Positions 22,322 through 30,796 of a stretch of 37,964 nucleotides of DNA are shown here, in pieces. Each line of letters opens with the position of its first letter. Position 1 is the stretch's first letter. The notes below the pieces were generated by a model, which was given only the letters and a program-made list of their open reading frames with translations, did no database searches and was not told the origin of the DNA. Location of the stretch: positions 1 to 37,964 of IMG/VR virus record IMGVR_UViG_3300027852_000027; one strand, written 5' to 3'. The position numbers were made by a program, and so were the translations under genes. Origin of the DNA: a virus.

Positions 22322-22572
22322 TTACTTTTAAATCCTTTATTTAATAGTTTTGATTGGTTAGCCATGTGATTAGCCTGCGCTATTGACCTATCAGCTATAG
22401 CTAACCCTTTTTGAAATCTATCTGTATTGGCGCTTATGATCACGCTGATTTCAGCGCTTGCTGTTGCTGCATCTCTAGCCATCATAGCGATTATGGCAGC
22501 CTTTCTGAATATAAAAGGCTTACCATAAGTTTTACGCCATACCTTTTGCTTATTTCTTTTAACTTGTTTCAT
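22318..22572 (-). CDS. Moron-cluster hypothetical protein, basic with hydrophobic middle (84 aa)
   Basis: A very basic start (MKQVKRNKQKVWRKTYGK) leads into an Ala/Ile-rich helical middle (AAIIAMMARDAATASAEISVIISA) and a polar, basic C-terminus. It could be weakly membrane-associated or a DNA-binding helix bundle. The family is unknown. It is the first gene of the cluster, behind the promoter at 22605-22633. Confidence 0.5.
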   Translation of the reverse strand: MKQVKRNKQKVWRKTYGKPFIFRKAAIIAMMARDAATASAEISVIISANTDRFQKGLAIADRSIAQANHMANQSKLLNKGFKSK

Positions 22573-22594
22573 TATAAACCCCTGTTATTTGCTT

Positions 22595-22663
22595 CTTTTG
22601 CATTATCTTAGTTCACCTTTTGCATTATATCAAGGTGTATTAGCAAAATAATTGTCAAGGTGT
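22595..22663. repeat. Operator-like direct and inverted repeats
   Basis: CTTTTGCATTAT occurs at 22595-22606 and 22617-22628 (22-bp period, about two DNA turns). TCAAGGTGT occurs at 22630-22638 and 22655-22663. CACCTT (22614-22619) and AAGGTG (22632-22637) form an inverted repeat across the promoter. This is the layout of a cooperative repressor site. Confidence 0.6.
22605..22633 (-). promoter_or_regulatory. Leftward promoter of the moron cluster
   Basis: On the minus strand TTGATA (22628-22633), a 17-bp spacer and TAAGAT (22605-22610) precede the 84-aa gene. The core lies inside a set of direct and inverted repeats that look like operators. Confidence 0.55.
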
Positions 22664-22693
22664 TAAAATACATAAAAACCAAAGGGGTTTAAA

Positions 22694-22927
22694 ATGTATA
22701 TTGCAGTTATAGGCTTTACCACTGGTAGCCGAACATTTAAAGCAGGTGATAAGGTTCCTAAAAATTTACCTTATAATTCCATTAGATTAAAGCGCGGATT
22801 AATTAAAGAAGCTAAAGTTATTGAACCTACTGAAACAAAGGTTATAAAAGATGAGTTACTACACAGCGACAACAACAAACGGAAATCAAAGAACTCAGCC
22901 AAATCAAAAAAGCAATCGAACAAGTGA
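22694..22927 (+). CDS. Small head protein of the connector block (77 aa)
   Basis: The protein begins MYIAVIGFTTGSRTFKAGDKVP and ends in a Lys/Ser/Asn-rich tail (KRKSKNSAKSKKQSNK). No family is certain. Short proteins with an SH3-like 'F-K-A-G-D-x-V' stretch are common just after capsid genes. AAGGGG is the ribosome binding site. It overlaps the connector gene by 77 bases in another frame. Confidence 0.6.
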   Translation: MYIAVIGFTTGSRTFKAGDKVPKNLPYNSIRLKRGLIKEAKVIEPTETKVIKDELLHSDNNKRKSKNSAKSKKQSNK

Positions 22928-23495
22928 TCCGTTAGTCAGCCCTATATCAACATCAGATATGGCTAACTTTCTAGGATTGCCAATGCCTTTGCTTGTTGCT
23001 GATGAAGTCCTTATTGATGGGCTTCTTGTTGCTGCTTGTCAGTTTTATATTGATTACACCAACAAAGAGCTATTAAAAAGAAACTATACGCTTAAATATG
23101 ATCGCTATCCTGAAAGACAATCAGCTTTTGGTGGTCTTGGTGCAATGCACTCTAATCAAGATTGGTGGATAAGTTTTTGTGTGTGGCCTGTTGATTCAAT
23201 TGTTAGTGTTACGGTAGATAATGAAGTTTTAGTTGATGGTGATGATTACAGTTACGACTTAGATTCAGAGCCAGCAAGATTAACATTAGAGCAAACTTTA
23301 GCTTGTCCTATCGTGATTAATTATGATGCAGGGTACGCAACAAGTGAAGAAATACCACCAAACGCTCTAACAGGCATTCAATTACTAACGGCTTATCTGT
23401 TTGATCACCGTGGCGCGTGTGATGTTTCAATGGCTGCTCAGCAATCAGGGGCTAAAACTATGTGGGCGTCCGATGTGATGATATTAACACTATGA
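22851..23495 (+). CDS. Head-tail connector, gp6-like adaptor (214 aa)
   Basis: The middle and end match the gp6-like/adaptor family: 'LLVADEVLIDGLLVAACQFYIDYTNKEL', 'WPVDSIVSVTVDNE', 'IVINYDAGYATSEEIPPNALTGIQLLTAYLFDHRG'. The ring of adaptors sits under the portal. The first 35 residues are low in complexity (Thr/Asn/Ser) because they overlap the previous gene. The start could be a later codon, but the ATG at 22851 has an AAAGG site. Confidence 0.75.
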   Translation: MSYYTATTTNGNQRTQPNQKSNRTSDPLVSPISTSDMANFLGLPMPLLVADEVLIDGLLVAACQFYIDYTNKELLKRNYTLKYDRYPERQSAFGGLGAMHSNQDWWISFCVWPVDSIVSVTVDNEVLVDGDDYSYDLDSEPARLTLEQTLACPIVINYDAGYATSEEIPPNALTGIQLLTAYLFDHRGACDVSMAAQQSGAKTMWASDVMILTL

Positions 23496-23830
23496 AATGT
23501 TGTGATATAACAGCCGGAATGCTTAGGCATCCGATTATAATTGAACGTCAAACAAAAGTTAAAAATGACTCTGGTGGTCAGAATGTATTATGGTCAACTC
23601 ATAAAAACATGAAAGCACAAGTAAAGCCAAAATCAGGGCGCGAACGTGTTTATGGTATGCAGTTAGAGTCACCTTTAACGCACACTATTATTATTCGTTA
23701 CACTACTGATATTTTAACAGTCGATAGAGTCCTTTTTAATGGTCGCTTAATGCAAATTAGAGCAGTAAGAAACTTAGAAGAGATGAATCGCTGGATTGAG
23801 CTATCTTGTGAAGAAGGCGTAGCGCTTTGA
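23492..23830 (+). CDS. Head closure protein, head-tail adaptor family (112 aa)
   Basis: The ATG at 23492 overlaps the connector stop (ATGA). The sequence 'GMLRHPIIIERQTKVKNDSGGQNVLWSTHKNMKAQVKPKSGRE' with 'ILTVDRVLFNGRLMQIRAVRNLEEMNRWIELSCEE' is characteristic of SPP1 gp16-type/head-tail joining proteins that close the connector after packaging. Confidence 0.85.
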   Translation: MKCCDITAGMLRHPIIIERQTKVKNDSGGQNVLWSTHKNMKAQVKPKSGRERVYGMQLESPLTHTIIIRYTTDILTVDRVLFNGRLMQIRAVRNLEEMNRWIELSCEEGVAL

Positions 23831-24282
23831 GTGCTGTTACTGTTGTTGGTATAGATAAGCTTAACGCTACATTAAAAGAGCTTGAGAAAGACGCTGGTAG
23901 GCATTCAAAATCAGCTTATATTGCAGGTGGTAAGCTTGTAGAAGGCGAAGCAAAAAGATCTATTCAGGAACGTTCACCCGGCCAGAATGTAACAAGATAC
24001 AGGAGTGGCGGTGGTAGTTATCAACACCAAGCATCAGGGCCAAACGAAACACCAAACACCGATACAGGTCGATTAGTATCTAGTATTAATACAGAACCTA
24101 CTGATAACGGTGTTTTTGTTGGTACATCTTTAGAGTACGGTAAATATTTAGAGTTTGGCACAAAAGATATGGACGAAAGGCCGTGGTTAATTCCAGCTTT
24201 AAATAAAAAGTCTGATGATATAATTAAATTACAAATTGGCGCGGTAAATAAATCAATACTGGAGAACGAACACAATGTTTGA
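23827..24282 (+). CDS. Neck protein, HK97 gp10-like (151 aa)
   Basis: The gene starts with TTG at 23827, overlapping the upstream TGA, as no ATG fits. The sequence has the gp10/Tail-completion pattern: 'GGKLVEGEAKRSIQERSP', 'NTDTGRLVSSINTEP', 'VFVGTSLEYGKYLEFGTKDMDERPWLIPAL'. It joins head and tail in siphophages. Confidence 0.85.
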   Translation: MSAVTVVGIDKLNATLKELEKDAGRHSKSAYIAGGKLVEGEAKRSIQERSPGQNVTRYRSGGGSYQHQASGPNETPNTDTGRLVSSINTEPTDNGVFVGTSLEYGKYLEFGTKDMDERPWLIPALNKKSDDIIKLQIGAVNKSILENEHNV

Positions 24283-24697
24283 GTTAGATTTGCAAAAAGC
24301 CGTTTATCTTGCGCTTAGCGATGTTATTAGTGCACCAGTTTATGATCATGTCCCTCAAAATACTTCATATCCATATGTGGTAATAGGAGAGGATAATTTC
24401 GTTGATTGGTCTACTGATGATAAAAACGGTTTTGAAGCTACTGTAAACATTCACGTATGGGATCGACCGGAAGGTAATTCAGGTTCGAGAGGTCGCGCTA
24501 ACGTTAAAGTGATACAGGGCGAAATATATGGTATATTACAACGTAGCAGCTTTGTTGTAGGTAGCTATGGTAATCCCGGTATGAGTTTCGAGTATTCTGA
24601 TGTGTTTATGGATACAGACGGAACAACTTACCACGGAGTGCAAAGGTTCAGAGATAATTTTGCTGAAAAAAACGAATTTAATTTAGGTGTTTGTTAA
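24275..24697 (+). CDS. Tail terminator/completion protein, DUF3168-like (140 aa)
   Basis: The protein begins 'LQKAVYLALSDVISAPVYDHVPQNTSYPYVVIG' and has 'ATVNIHVWDRPEGNSGSR', both landmarks of the DUF3168/gp17-like tail completion family. It caps the tail tube end that meets the head. It lies at the standard position before the tube gene. Confidence 0.85.
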   Translation: MFELDLQKAVYLALSDVISAPVYDHVPQNTSYPYVVIGEDNFVDWSTDDKNGFEATVNIHVWDRPEGNSGSRGRANVKVIQGEIYGILQRSSFVVGSYGNPGMSFEYSDVFMDTDGTTYHGVQRFRDNFAEKNEFNLGVC

Positions 24698-24707
24698 GGG
24701 GTATAGT

Positions 24708-25106
24708 ATGACTGTAGGTGCAGGAATTTTAGGGCGTGACGCAACATTAACTATCGCGGGTCAGCCAATAGCAGGAGTAACAACCAAGGGTTTATCTATT
24801 GCTAATGAGGCTGTTGATGTTTCTAGTGATGATAGCGCTGGTTATCGTGAATTAATGGCGCAATCTGGAATGTCTACATTAGACCTTTCCGTGTCAGGTG
24901 TAACAAAAAATTTAGAGTTGATGCGTTCGTGTATTGTAAATGAAAGTAAAATGTATGCGTTCACGCTAACTTATACAGATAGCTCTGTAATTGCTTTTGA
25001 TGGCTTTTTTTCAACATTAAGTCAAACTGGAGAGCATAACACGGCATTTACTTTTGATGCAGCGTTCCAAAGCTCAGGCGCTTACACGTTCACACCGGGG
25101 CCATAA
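24708..25106 (+). CDS. Major tail tube protein (132 aa)
   Basis: I chose ATG 24708, which has AAGGGG. The protein has the tail tube pattern of TP901-1-like families: 'ATLTIAGQPIAGVTTKGLSIANEAVDVSSDDSAGYRELM', 'TLDLSVSGVTKN', 'FTFDAAFQSSGAYTFTPG'. It should polymerise into the non-contractile tail tube. There is no sheath gene, so the phage is a siphovirus. Confidence 0.85.
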   Translation: MTVGAGILGRDATLTIAGQPIAGVTTKGLSIANEAVDVSSDDSAGYRELMAQSGMSTLDLSVSGVTKNLELMRSCIVNESKMYAFTLTYTDSSVIAFDGFFSTLSQTGEHNTAFTFDAAFQSSGAYTFTPGP

Positions 25107-25109
25107 TCC

Positions 25110-25469
25110 ATGATAATTTTTCCCAACACAGAAATATCATGGGGTGGCAAAGAGTACACCACTAAAGTAACTATGCGCGTGATCAACAAGATTGAGCAAA
25201 CAGTTAGCCTTGCGCCTTTAGCTATGAAGTTACAGCAGGGTGACATTGTCATATCTCACTTAGCTGTAATTTACGGTAACCTTTTAAGGTCTGGAGGCTG
25301 TAACGTTTCAGATGATGAGGTTTATGCTTCAATGATGGGCGTTGATACTGGTGCTGAGTTAGATCAAGCGGAAATAATGACCGCTGCCGGAGTTGCTTTA
25401 GCTTGTTGTTTCCCTGAAAGGCCAGCGGAAGAACAAGCAAAAAAGACAAGCAATCACAAGGCGAGCTAG
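25110..25469 (+). CDS. Tail assembly chaperone, short form (119 aa)
   Basis: This is the unshifted product, the G-type chaperone that coats the tape measure. 'EISWGGKEYTTKVTMRVINKIEQTVSL' and the alternation of short helices match siphophage gpG-like proteins. It lies between the tail tube and tape measure genes. Confidence 0.8.
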   Translation: MIIFPNTEISWGGKEYTTKVTMRVINKIEQTVSLAPLAMKLQQGDIVISHLAVIYGNLLRSGGCNVSDDEVYASMMGVDTGAELDQAEIMTAAGVALACCFPERPAEEQAKKTSNHKAS

Positions 25470-25690
25470 ATTGTGATTGGGCTTCTTTTTACAAGATAGC
25501 TGTTGGTAATTGGGGTATATCTCCTTCTGATTTTTGGGAGATGTCACCTACTGAATTCTGGTTGATATACGAAGCAAAATTACCTCCTAAAACCATCGGT
25601 GGAATGTCAGAAGAACACACCGACATATTAACCGAAATGCTAGAAGAGGCAGAAGAAAAATGGCAGCAAGCGCAACAGTTGGCGGAATAA
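25110..25690 (+). CDS. Tail assembly chaperone, -1 frameshift product (about 193 aa)
   Basis: The fusion joins the first 112 codons of the upstream ORF to 81 codons of the -1 frame, ending at the TAA at 25688-25690 and overlapping the tape measure start. The second part is 'DCDWASFYKIAVGNWGISPSDFWEMSPTEFWLIYEAK', a typical T-part with the W/F-rich 'PSDFW..SPTEFW' motif. As in lambda G/GT, the longer form recruits the tail tube to the chaperone-coated tape measure. The slip site and stem are listed separately. Confidence 0.8.
25439..25479 (+). promoter_or_regulatory. Programmed -1 frameshift signal
   Basis: The heptamer A AAA AAG (25439-25445) is in the 0 frame of the short chaperone. Five bases later a perfect 9-bp stem CAATCACAA (25451-25459) and TTGTGATTG (25471-25479) with an 11-nt loop can stall the ribosome. 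The slip joins the -1 frame that codes the T-part. This is the same heptamer used by E. coli dnaX. Confidence 0.9.
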
Positions 25691-27429
25691 AGGTAAAAAT
25701 CGGAGCCGATACAGCAGGCTTTGAAACCGGACTACAGAAAACCCGTAAAGGCTTAAACTCTATTGGAAAGTGGGGTACTGCTGCCGCTGCTGCTGTTGCT
25801 GTTGGTGCTGCCGCAATAGTTAAATCTCAATTAAGTATATTAGACTCATTAGCCAAAACTTCTGATGCTCTCGGCATTCAGCAACAAAAACTTCAAGCAC
25901 TTCAGCACATCGGTGAATTAACCGGAACATCTAACGAAATGGTAAATAAATCCCTTGAGCGTATGCAGAGGAATTTAGGTGCTGCTGCTCGTTTGGGTGG
26001 TGCTAGTGCTGATGCTCTCGCTGATTTAGGCGTTAATGTTCAAGAGATAATAAGCCTTAAGCCTGAAGAGCAGATGGAAGTGTTAGCAAAAGCACTTTCA
26101 GGTGTAGAGAATCAAGTTGTAAAAGCCTCTATAGCTAATGATATTTTCGGGCGCAATGGCACAAGAATGCTCAAAATGTTAGAACAATTAAAAACTGAAG
26201 GGTTAGATCCTACAGTTAAATCATTGGATGATATGGGTGTATCGCTAACTCGAATAGATACATCAAAAGTCGAACAGGCCAATGATGCAATGTTTAAAGC
26301 AAGCGAAGTTACTACAGGTTTAGCTAATAAACTGACGGTTAAGCTTAGCCCTATCCTAGAAGCTATATCAAATCAATTCATAGAAGGCGCAAAAAATTCT
26401 AAAGGATTCTCCAGCGCAATAGATGACGGATTCAACACAGCAATAAGTGTAATAGGTGTTTTTGCTGATGGCTTGCATGGCATAGAGATTATAGCTAAAG
26501 GTCTTGAAATAGCATTTAGGGCGACAGGGCTGGGTATTATAAAGATATGGCAGGGCGTCACCACTGTTATAAATAGAATAGTTAATCAAACAACTAAAGA
26601 TTTAAACTCATTAATAGAGCTTGCTAATAACATTCCCGGTATTGATATAGATCAAATATTAATAACTGACAGCGAATCGAAAATATTTGCAGATAGATTA
26701 GCAGCAACAGCATCTACAGCATTAGATGGTGCTATAAATGAGCTTCATGAAAAAATGATGGAGCCATTGCCGTCCGAATCACTTAAGCAATGGGTTGCTG
26801 ATGCAGAGCAAGCCGCTACAGAAGTAGCTGAAAAATTAACAGGCGCTACCACTCCGACAGATGAAGAAATTGAGCTTGTTATAGAAAAACAAGCAATAAT
26901 AACTGACGAAGAACGCAAGGCAGCAGAAGCTAGAATAAAACTAGCACAAGCTGAAGCCGCAGCCAAAAAAGCCGCGATGAGTACAATGTTTAATGACTTA
27001 GCCTCTTTAATGAACACAGGAAGCAGGAAAGCATTTAAAATTGGCAAGGCTGCTGCAATCGCTAATGCTTCCATAAAAGGTGTTGATGCTGCCGTTGCCG
27101 CTTGGGATGCTGGTATGTCTACTGGTGGCCCTTGGGCGCCTGTTGTTGCCGCTGCTTATGCTGGCGCTTCATTATTAAAAACTGGTACGATGATAAATCA
27201 GATTAAAAGCCAGTCTTTTGGTGGTGCTTCTGCTCCAACATCATTTAGTGGCGGATTACCAACAGTTAACACAAATGGTGGCGGTCAGTCGCAACCAAAT
27301 CAAACAAATGTTAGTATAGATATAGTTGGAAGCGAGAACGCAACATTCTCTCGCGGTCAAATCGAAAGCCTTATTGGTGGCATAAATGACGCGACTAATG
27401 ATGGCGTAGTATTAAATACAGGAGGTTAG
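25660..27429 (+). CDS. Tape measure protein (589 aa)
   Basis: A hydrophobic stretch near residues 35-55 (AAAAAVAVGAAAIV), then 'DALGIQQQKLQALQHIGELTGTSNEMVNKSLERMQRNLG' helical heptads, and a C-terminal 'NDLASLMNTGSRKAFKIGKAAAIANASIKGVDAAVAAWDAG' match the usual tape measure C-terminus. The gene overlaps the chaperone frameshift frame by 31 bases. At about 1.5 angstrom per residue a tail near 90 nm would result, a rough estimate. Confidence 0.9.
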   Translation: MAASATVGGIKVKIGADTAGFETGLQKTRKGLNSIGKWGTAAAAAVAVGAAAIVKSQLSILDSLAKTSDALGIQQQKLQALQHIGELTGTSNEMVNKSLERMQRNLGAAARLGGASADALADLGVNVQEIISLKPEEQMEVLAKALSGVENQVVKASIANDIFGRNGTRMLKMLEQLKTEGLDPTVKSLDDMGVSLTRIDTSKVEQANDAMFKASEVTTGLANKLTVKLSPILEAISNQFIEGAKNSKGFSSAIDDGFNTAISVIGVFADGLHGIEIIAKGLEIAFRATGLGIIKIWQGVTTVINRIVNQTTKDLNSLIELANNIPGIDIDQILITDSESKIFADRLAATASTALDGAINELHEKMMEPLPSESLKQWVADAEQAATEVAEKLTGATTPTDEEIELVIEKQAIITDEERKAAEARIKLAQAEAAAKKAAMSTMFNDLASLMNTGSRKAFKIGKAAAIANASIKGVDAAVAAWDAGMSTGGPWAPVVAAAYAGASLLKTGTMINQIKSQSFGGASAPTSFSGGLPTVNTNGGGQSQPNQTNVSIDIVGSENATFSRGQIESLIGGINDATNDGVVLNTGG

Positions 27430-27432
27430 AAA

Positions 27433-27708
27433 ATGGCTACAGTTTGTTTAGTTCCAGAGTTAATAAGCCCTATTCAAACGGGTGATTTATTAGTATCTGA
27501 AACAAAAATAGATATTGAGACAGGTGACTTATTAGGCGCTATAGCTAAAGAAGATATAGCTACAGGTGGCTTATTAGGCGCATCCGCCAAGGTAGATATA
27601 GTAACTGGTGATTTACTGGTTGCTTCTGCTAAAGTCGATATAGTTACAGGTGGGCTAGTGCCTTCGCTTGCTAAAAACGGGTTAACTCCTTTAGGTGTTT
27701 GCGTATGA
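27433..27708 (+). CDS. Tail-region protein of five 14-residue repeats (91 aa)
   Basis: Most of the protein is five tandem repeats of 14 residues with the core 'TG(D/G)LL...AK.DI' (TGDLLGAIAKEDIA, TGGLLGASAKVDIV, TGDLLVASAKVDIV and variants). The repeats could make a small beta-solenoid or filament. No family is recognised. It lies between tape measure and distal tail genes. Its stop overlaps the next ATG. Confidence 0.6.
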   Translation: MATVCLVPELISPIQTGDLLVSETKIDIETGDLLGAIAKEDIATGGLLGASAKVDIVTGDLLVASAKVDIVTGGLVPSLAKNGLTPLGVCV

Positions 27709-28523
27709 TTGACGGGGATTTTTACTTGGCTACTGATAGAACGCAATGCTTAGAGCCTTTGCCGCTACCATCTACAAGCAATTTTCCTCTAAATTATGCG
27801 CGTATAGGCTATGAAAACACACTACTAAACGGAAGCGCTACAGCAACAAGTGACACTGTTGGCAGCGCAAACATGCTGACACCATCTACTTATGATAAAT
27901 GGCGCCCTGTATTAGATCCTTCGGATTGTACATTGATAGGTGTTTCTAAACTGTGTAATTATGTCGGCATTGCTGCTCATAACTTAAGCGGTGCAACTAT
28001 TGTAGTAAATATCAGTAACGGGGGAGCATTGACCGAAATATACAACGGTGTTGCGCCTAGTAATAAGCCGTTACGCATTGGGTTTACTGAATCAACTTAT
28101 GATCGCGTTTTTATTGATGTGTCAGGAACTACAGTTGCTGAAATTGGCGTGGTGTATCTTGGTAAAGAATTAGAAATGATGCGCCCTAATTACTCAGGCT
28201 ATTCGCCAGCAACATTAAGCTCTAAAGATGTTTTTACTCCACAAATGTCTGATGGTGGCCAGTTCTTAGGTAAGCAATTAGTAAGAAAGGGTTTTGCTAC
28301 ACAAGCAAACTTTCAACATTTAACTTATGAATGGTATGAATCAGAGTTTCAGCCATTTGTAGAAGCAGCAAAAACAACTCCTTATTTTTGGGCGTGGAAC
28401 TTACAAGAACACCCTAACGAAATTGTTTTCGGGTGGACTAATGAAAACATAAAGCCTTCACTGATGGGTATTAGAAACTGGTTAGAGGTGTCTTTTGATA
28501 TTGATGCTCACGGGAATTTATAA
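27705..28523 (+). CDS. Distal-tail-like minor tail protein (272 aa)
   Basis: The ATG at 27705 overlaps the upstream stop (ATGA). The middle part 'LIGVSKLCNYVGIAAHNLSGATIVV' has the jelly-roll-like strand order of distal tail or baseplate proteins. The end 'FWAWNLQEHPNEIVFGWTNENIKPSLMG' is also typical. It lies before the large hub protein, where distal tail protein genes normally are. Confidence 0.65.
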   Translation: MIDGDFYLATDRTQCLEPLPLPSTSNFPLNYARIGYENTLLNGSATATSDTVGSANMLTPSTYDKWRPVLDPSDCTLIGVSKLCNYVGIAAHNLSGATIVVNISNGGALTEIYNGVAPSNKPLRIGFTESTYDRVFIDVSGTTVAEIGVVYLGKELEMMRPNYSGYSPATLSSKDVFTPQMSDGGQFLGKQLVRKGFATQANFQHLTYEWYESEFQPFVEAAKTTPYFWAWNLQEHPNEIVFGWTNENIKPSLMGIRNWLEVSFDIDAHGNL

Positions 28524-30796
28524 TGAGCTATGACGAGGCTAAAAAAGAGTTTATAAAAGAAAAATTCTGGTACATAGAAATTGACCTAGACTATTGTGAT
28601 AATACTTATGGCTCCGCGCCTTGTACTGCTTCAGTTGGTGTTACTGGCGATATAAAATGTTTCAACACTAGCTTTACCTGTCAAGATAAGGCTAATTATG
28701 CAGCATCACCTAAAACATATAGGTATTGTACTAATGTATCTCCATTGCCTGAAGGTTTAGACGCTATACCATCTTTACTATCAGCCCCATCTATAGATGC
28801 TGTTAAATTTAACCCTGAAGGTGGTTTAGGTGTTAACGGTGGCATAACGTTGCAATTTAAAGATCACCCATCTAATGATGTAGGCATTGATAAATATGTA
28901 AACGAGCGAACATATATACCTTATGAGACTGGCACTTATTGGGGTAAGTTAAGAGCAAGAAATCCTCACTATAATAATAGAGAAATACGCGCCTACTCTG
29001 GTTATCTTGTTGATGGTAAATTCGACATAGCTAACTTTGAAAAAAGAACGTATGTTATCGATCAAATAGATGCACAGCGCGGAAGAGGTATAGTAAAAGG
29101 CAAGGATGTATTAAAGCTTGCTGATGATGATCGCTCTCAATACCCTGTAAAATCAACAGGTGAATTGTCTGCTGATATTGACAATGTAGTAACATCTTTA
29201 ACGCTTACGCCTGCTGGTGTTGGTGATTTGGAATATGACTCATCAGGATGGATTAACCTTAGTGATGAAGTAATGTCATTTACTCGAGTTGCTGATGTCA
29301 TGACAGTTGTTAGGGGTCAGTACAATACAGTTGCTACCACTCATTCATCGGGCGATGCTGTTCAGCAGTGCGCATATTTTAATGACCGAGTAGAAAATAT
29401 AGTTTATTTTTTGCTTACTACCCCTTCAAATATAAACCCGTCTTTTATAAATTTGCCTGATTGGGTTATAGAGTCAGATGATAATTTCCCTTATATGTTT
29501 GAGGCTTTACTTACTGAGCCTATAGGCGTTAAAGCATTATTGAAAGAATTGGCAGAAAATGCGCCACACTCACTAAATTTTAATGAGGTTAGCCAGTTAA
29601 TAGAGTTTACAGCACTAAAAGAGCCACCAATAAATATAAACTATATAAATAATCAGGCTAATATCACAGGAACTTTAAGCCCTACCGATCATCCAGAAAA
29701 AAGAATCTCTGATGTGTTTGTTAGATTTGGGCGTAGAGATCCAACGCAAAAAATGGACGAGCTTAATAATTATTCTCAAACTTATGTTAGAAGTGATTTA
29801 GCTTCAAGTGGTGCTGATGAATACGATGGCGAGAAAATAAAAACCATCAATTCAAGATGGATTAATAATTTTAATAAAGCCGCGGCTGTTGATTTGGCTG
29901 CAAAGTTTGGGCGTAGATTCTCAAAAACTCCACGAGAAATATCTTTTACTGTTACAGCTAAAGATTCTGATTTATGGATTGCTGACAATATAGGGATTAA
30001 CCATCCTGAATTGCAAACTGTAACAGGTGAGCAAGGCGATAACATTTACCAGATAATGAGCGTAAAAGAAGCTGGCGATTTTAAATATACTGCCATGGAA
30101 TATACTTACGGTGATGCTTTGCCGGACGATCCAGAGTCAGGAATTAATTTAATTATCCTTGGTGGCAATGTTAACAACATAAACCTAAGAACTATTCATG
30201 ATTCGATATTTTCAACACCAACCGATAGCACTATAGTTAAATTTATTATAGATAACGGTGTAGAAGTTGGAAGCACATCAACAGCCAACGAATCCATAAA
30301 TACTGGCTCATGGCCTGCTTTGATGGAGCCTATACGCTTATTCATAAAAGGTGAAGCTGCCGGGCGTGGTGGTGATGGGTTTTTTAACTTTGACGGTGAA
30401 GATGGTGGGCTTTGCTTGCTAATGAATCATGATGTAACAATCGAAGATATTACAGGTATTCTTGGTGGTGGCGGTGGCGGTGGCGGTGGTGTTAATCATC
30501 AACTTTCACCAGATCATGCTGTTGGTGGTGGTGGTGCTGGCTTAGTTAACAGTAACCCTAACGGACAAAATCAAACAGGTGGCGCAGGCCAAGACATTCC
30601 TTTTGGCCCGTATGACTTAATTGCTGGCGATGGTGGCGATTTAGGCTTAGACGGTCAAGATGGCACTTCTATACCTTTAATACCTGAAGAAATAGATATA
30701 TATCTTGGTGGTGCTGGTGGTGCTGCTATAGATACAAACGGCTTTAATCTTATAATTACAAACGGTGCAGCAAACATCAAAGGGGCAATATTATGA
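28523..30796 (+). CDS. Tail hub protein with polyglycine adhesin-like C-terminus (757 aa)
   Basis: The N-terminal 500 residues look like a tail hub/central tip protein: 'KEKFWYIEIDLDYCDNTYG', 'QFKDHPSNDVGIDKY', 'RGQYNTVATTHSSGDAVQQC' (the R-G-Q-Y-x-T motif). The last 140 residues change to Gly-rich runs (G9 near residue 650, GGGGAG, GGAGG), as in the polyglycine helices of phage adhesins. The gene overlaps the tailspike by 4 bases. Confidence 0.7.
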   Translation: MSYDEAKKEFIKEKFWYIEIDLDYCDNTYGSAPCTASVGVTGDIKCFNTSFTCQDKANYAASPKTYRYCTNVSPLPEGLDAIPSLLSAPSIDAVKFNPEGGLGVNGGITLQFKDHPSNDVGIDKYVNERTYIPYETGTYWGKLRARNPHYNNREIRAYSGYLVDGKFDIANFEKRTYVIDQIDAQRGRGIVKGKDVLKLADDDRSQYPVKSTGELSADIDNVVTSLTLTPAGVGDLEYDSSGWINLSDEVMSFTRVADVMTVVRGQYNTVATTHSSGDAVQQCAYFNDRVENIVYFLLTTPSNINPSFINLPDWVIESDDNFPYMFEALLTEPIGVKALLKELAENAPHSLNFNEVSQLIEFTALKEPPININYINNQANITGTLSPTDHPEKRISDVFVRFGRRDPTQKMDELNNYSQTYVRSDLASSGADEYDGEKIKTINSRWINNFNKAAAVDLAAKFGRRFSKTPREISFTVTAKDSDLWIADNIGINHPELQTVTGEQGDNIYQIMSVKEAGDFKYTAMEYTYGDALPDDPESGINLIILGGNVNNINLRTIHDSIFSTPTDSTIVKFIIDNGVEVGSTSTANESINTGSWPALMEPIRLFIKGEAAGRGGDGFFNFDGEDGGLCLLMNHDVTIEDITGILGGGGGGGGGVNHQLSPDHAVGGGGAGLVNSNPNGQNQTGGAGQDIPFGPYDLIAGDGGDLGLDGQDGTSIPLIPEEIDIYLGGAGGAAIDTNGFNLIITNGAANIKGAIL
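30462..30490 (+). repeat. GGT/GGC triplet run coding polyglycine
   Basis: About nine consecutive Gly codons, mostly GGT and GGC, code the longest glycine run of the hub protein. Such runs can change length by slippage and alter receptor binding. Confidence 0.8.
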
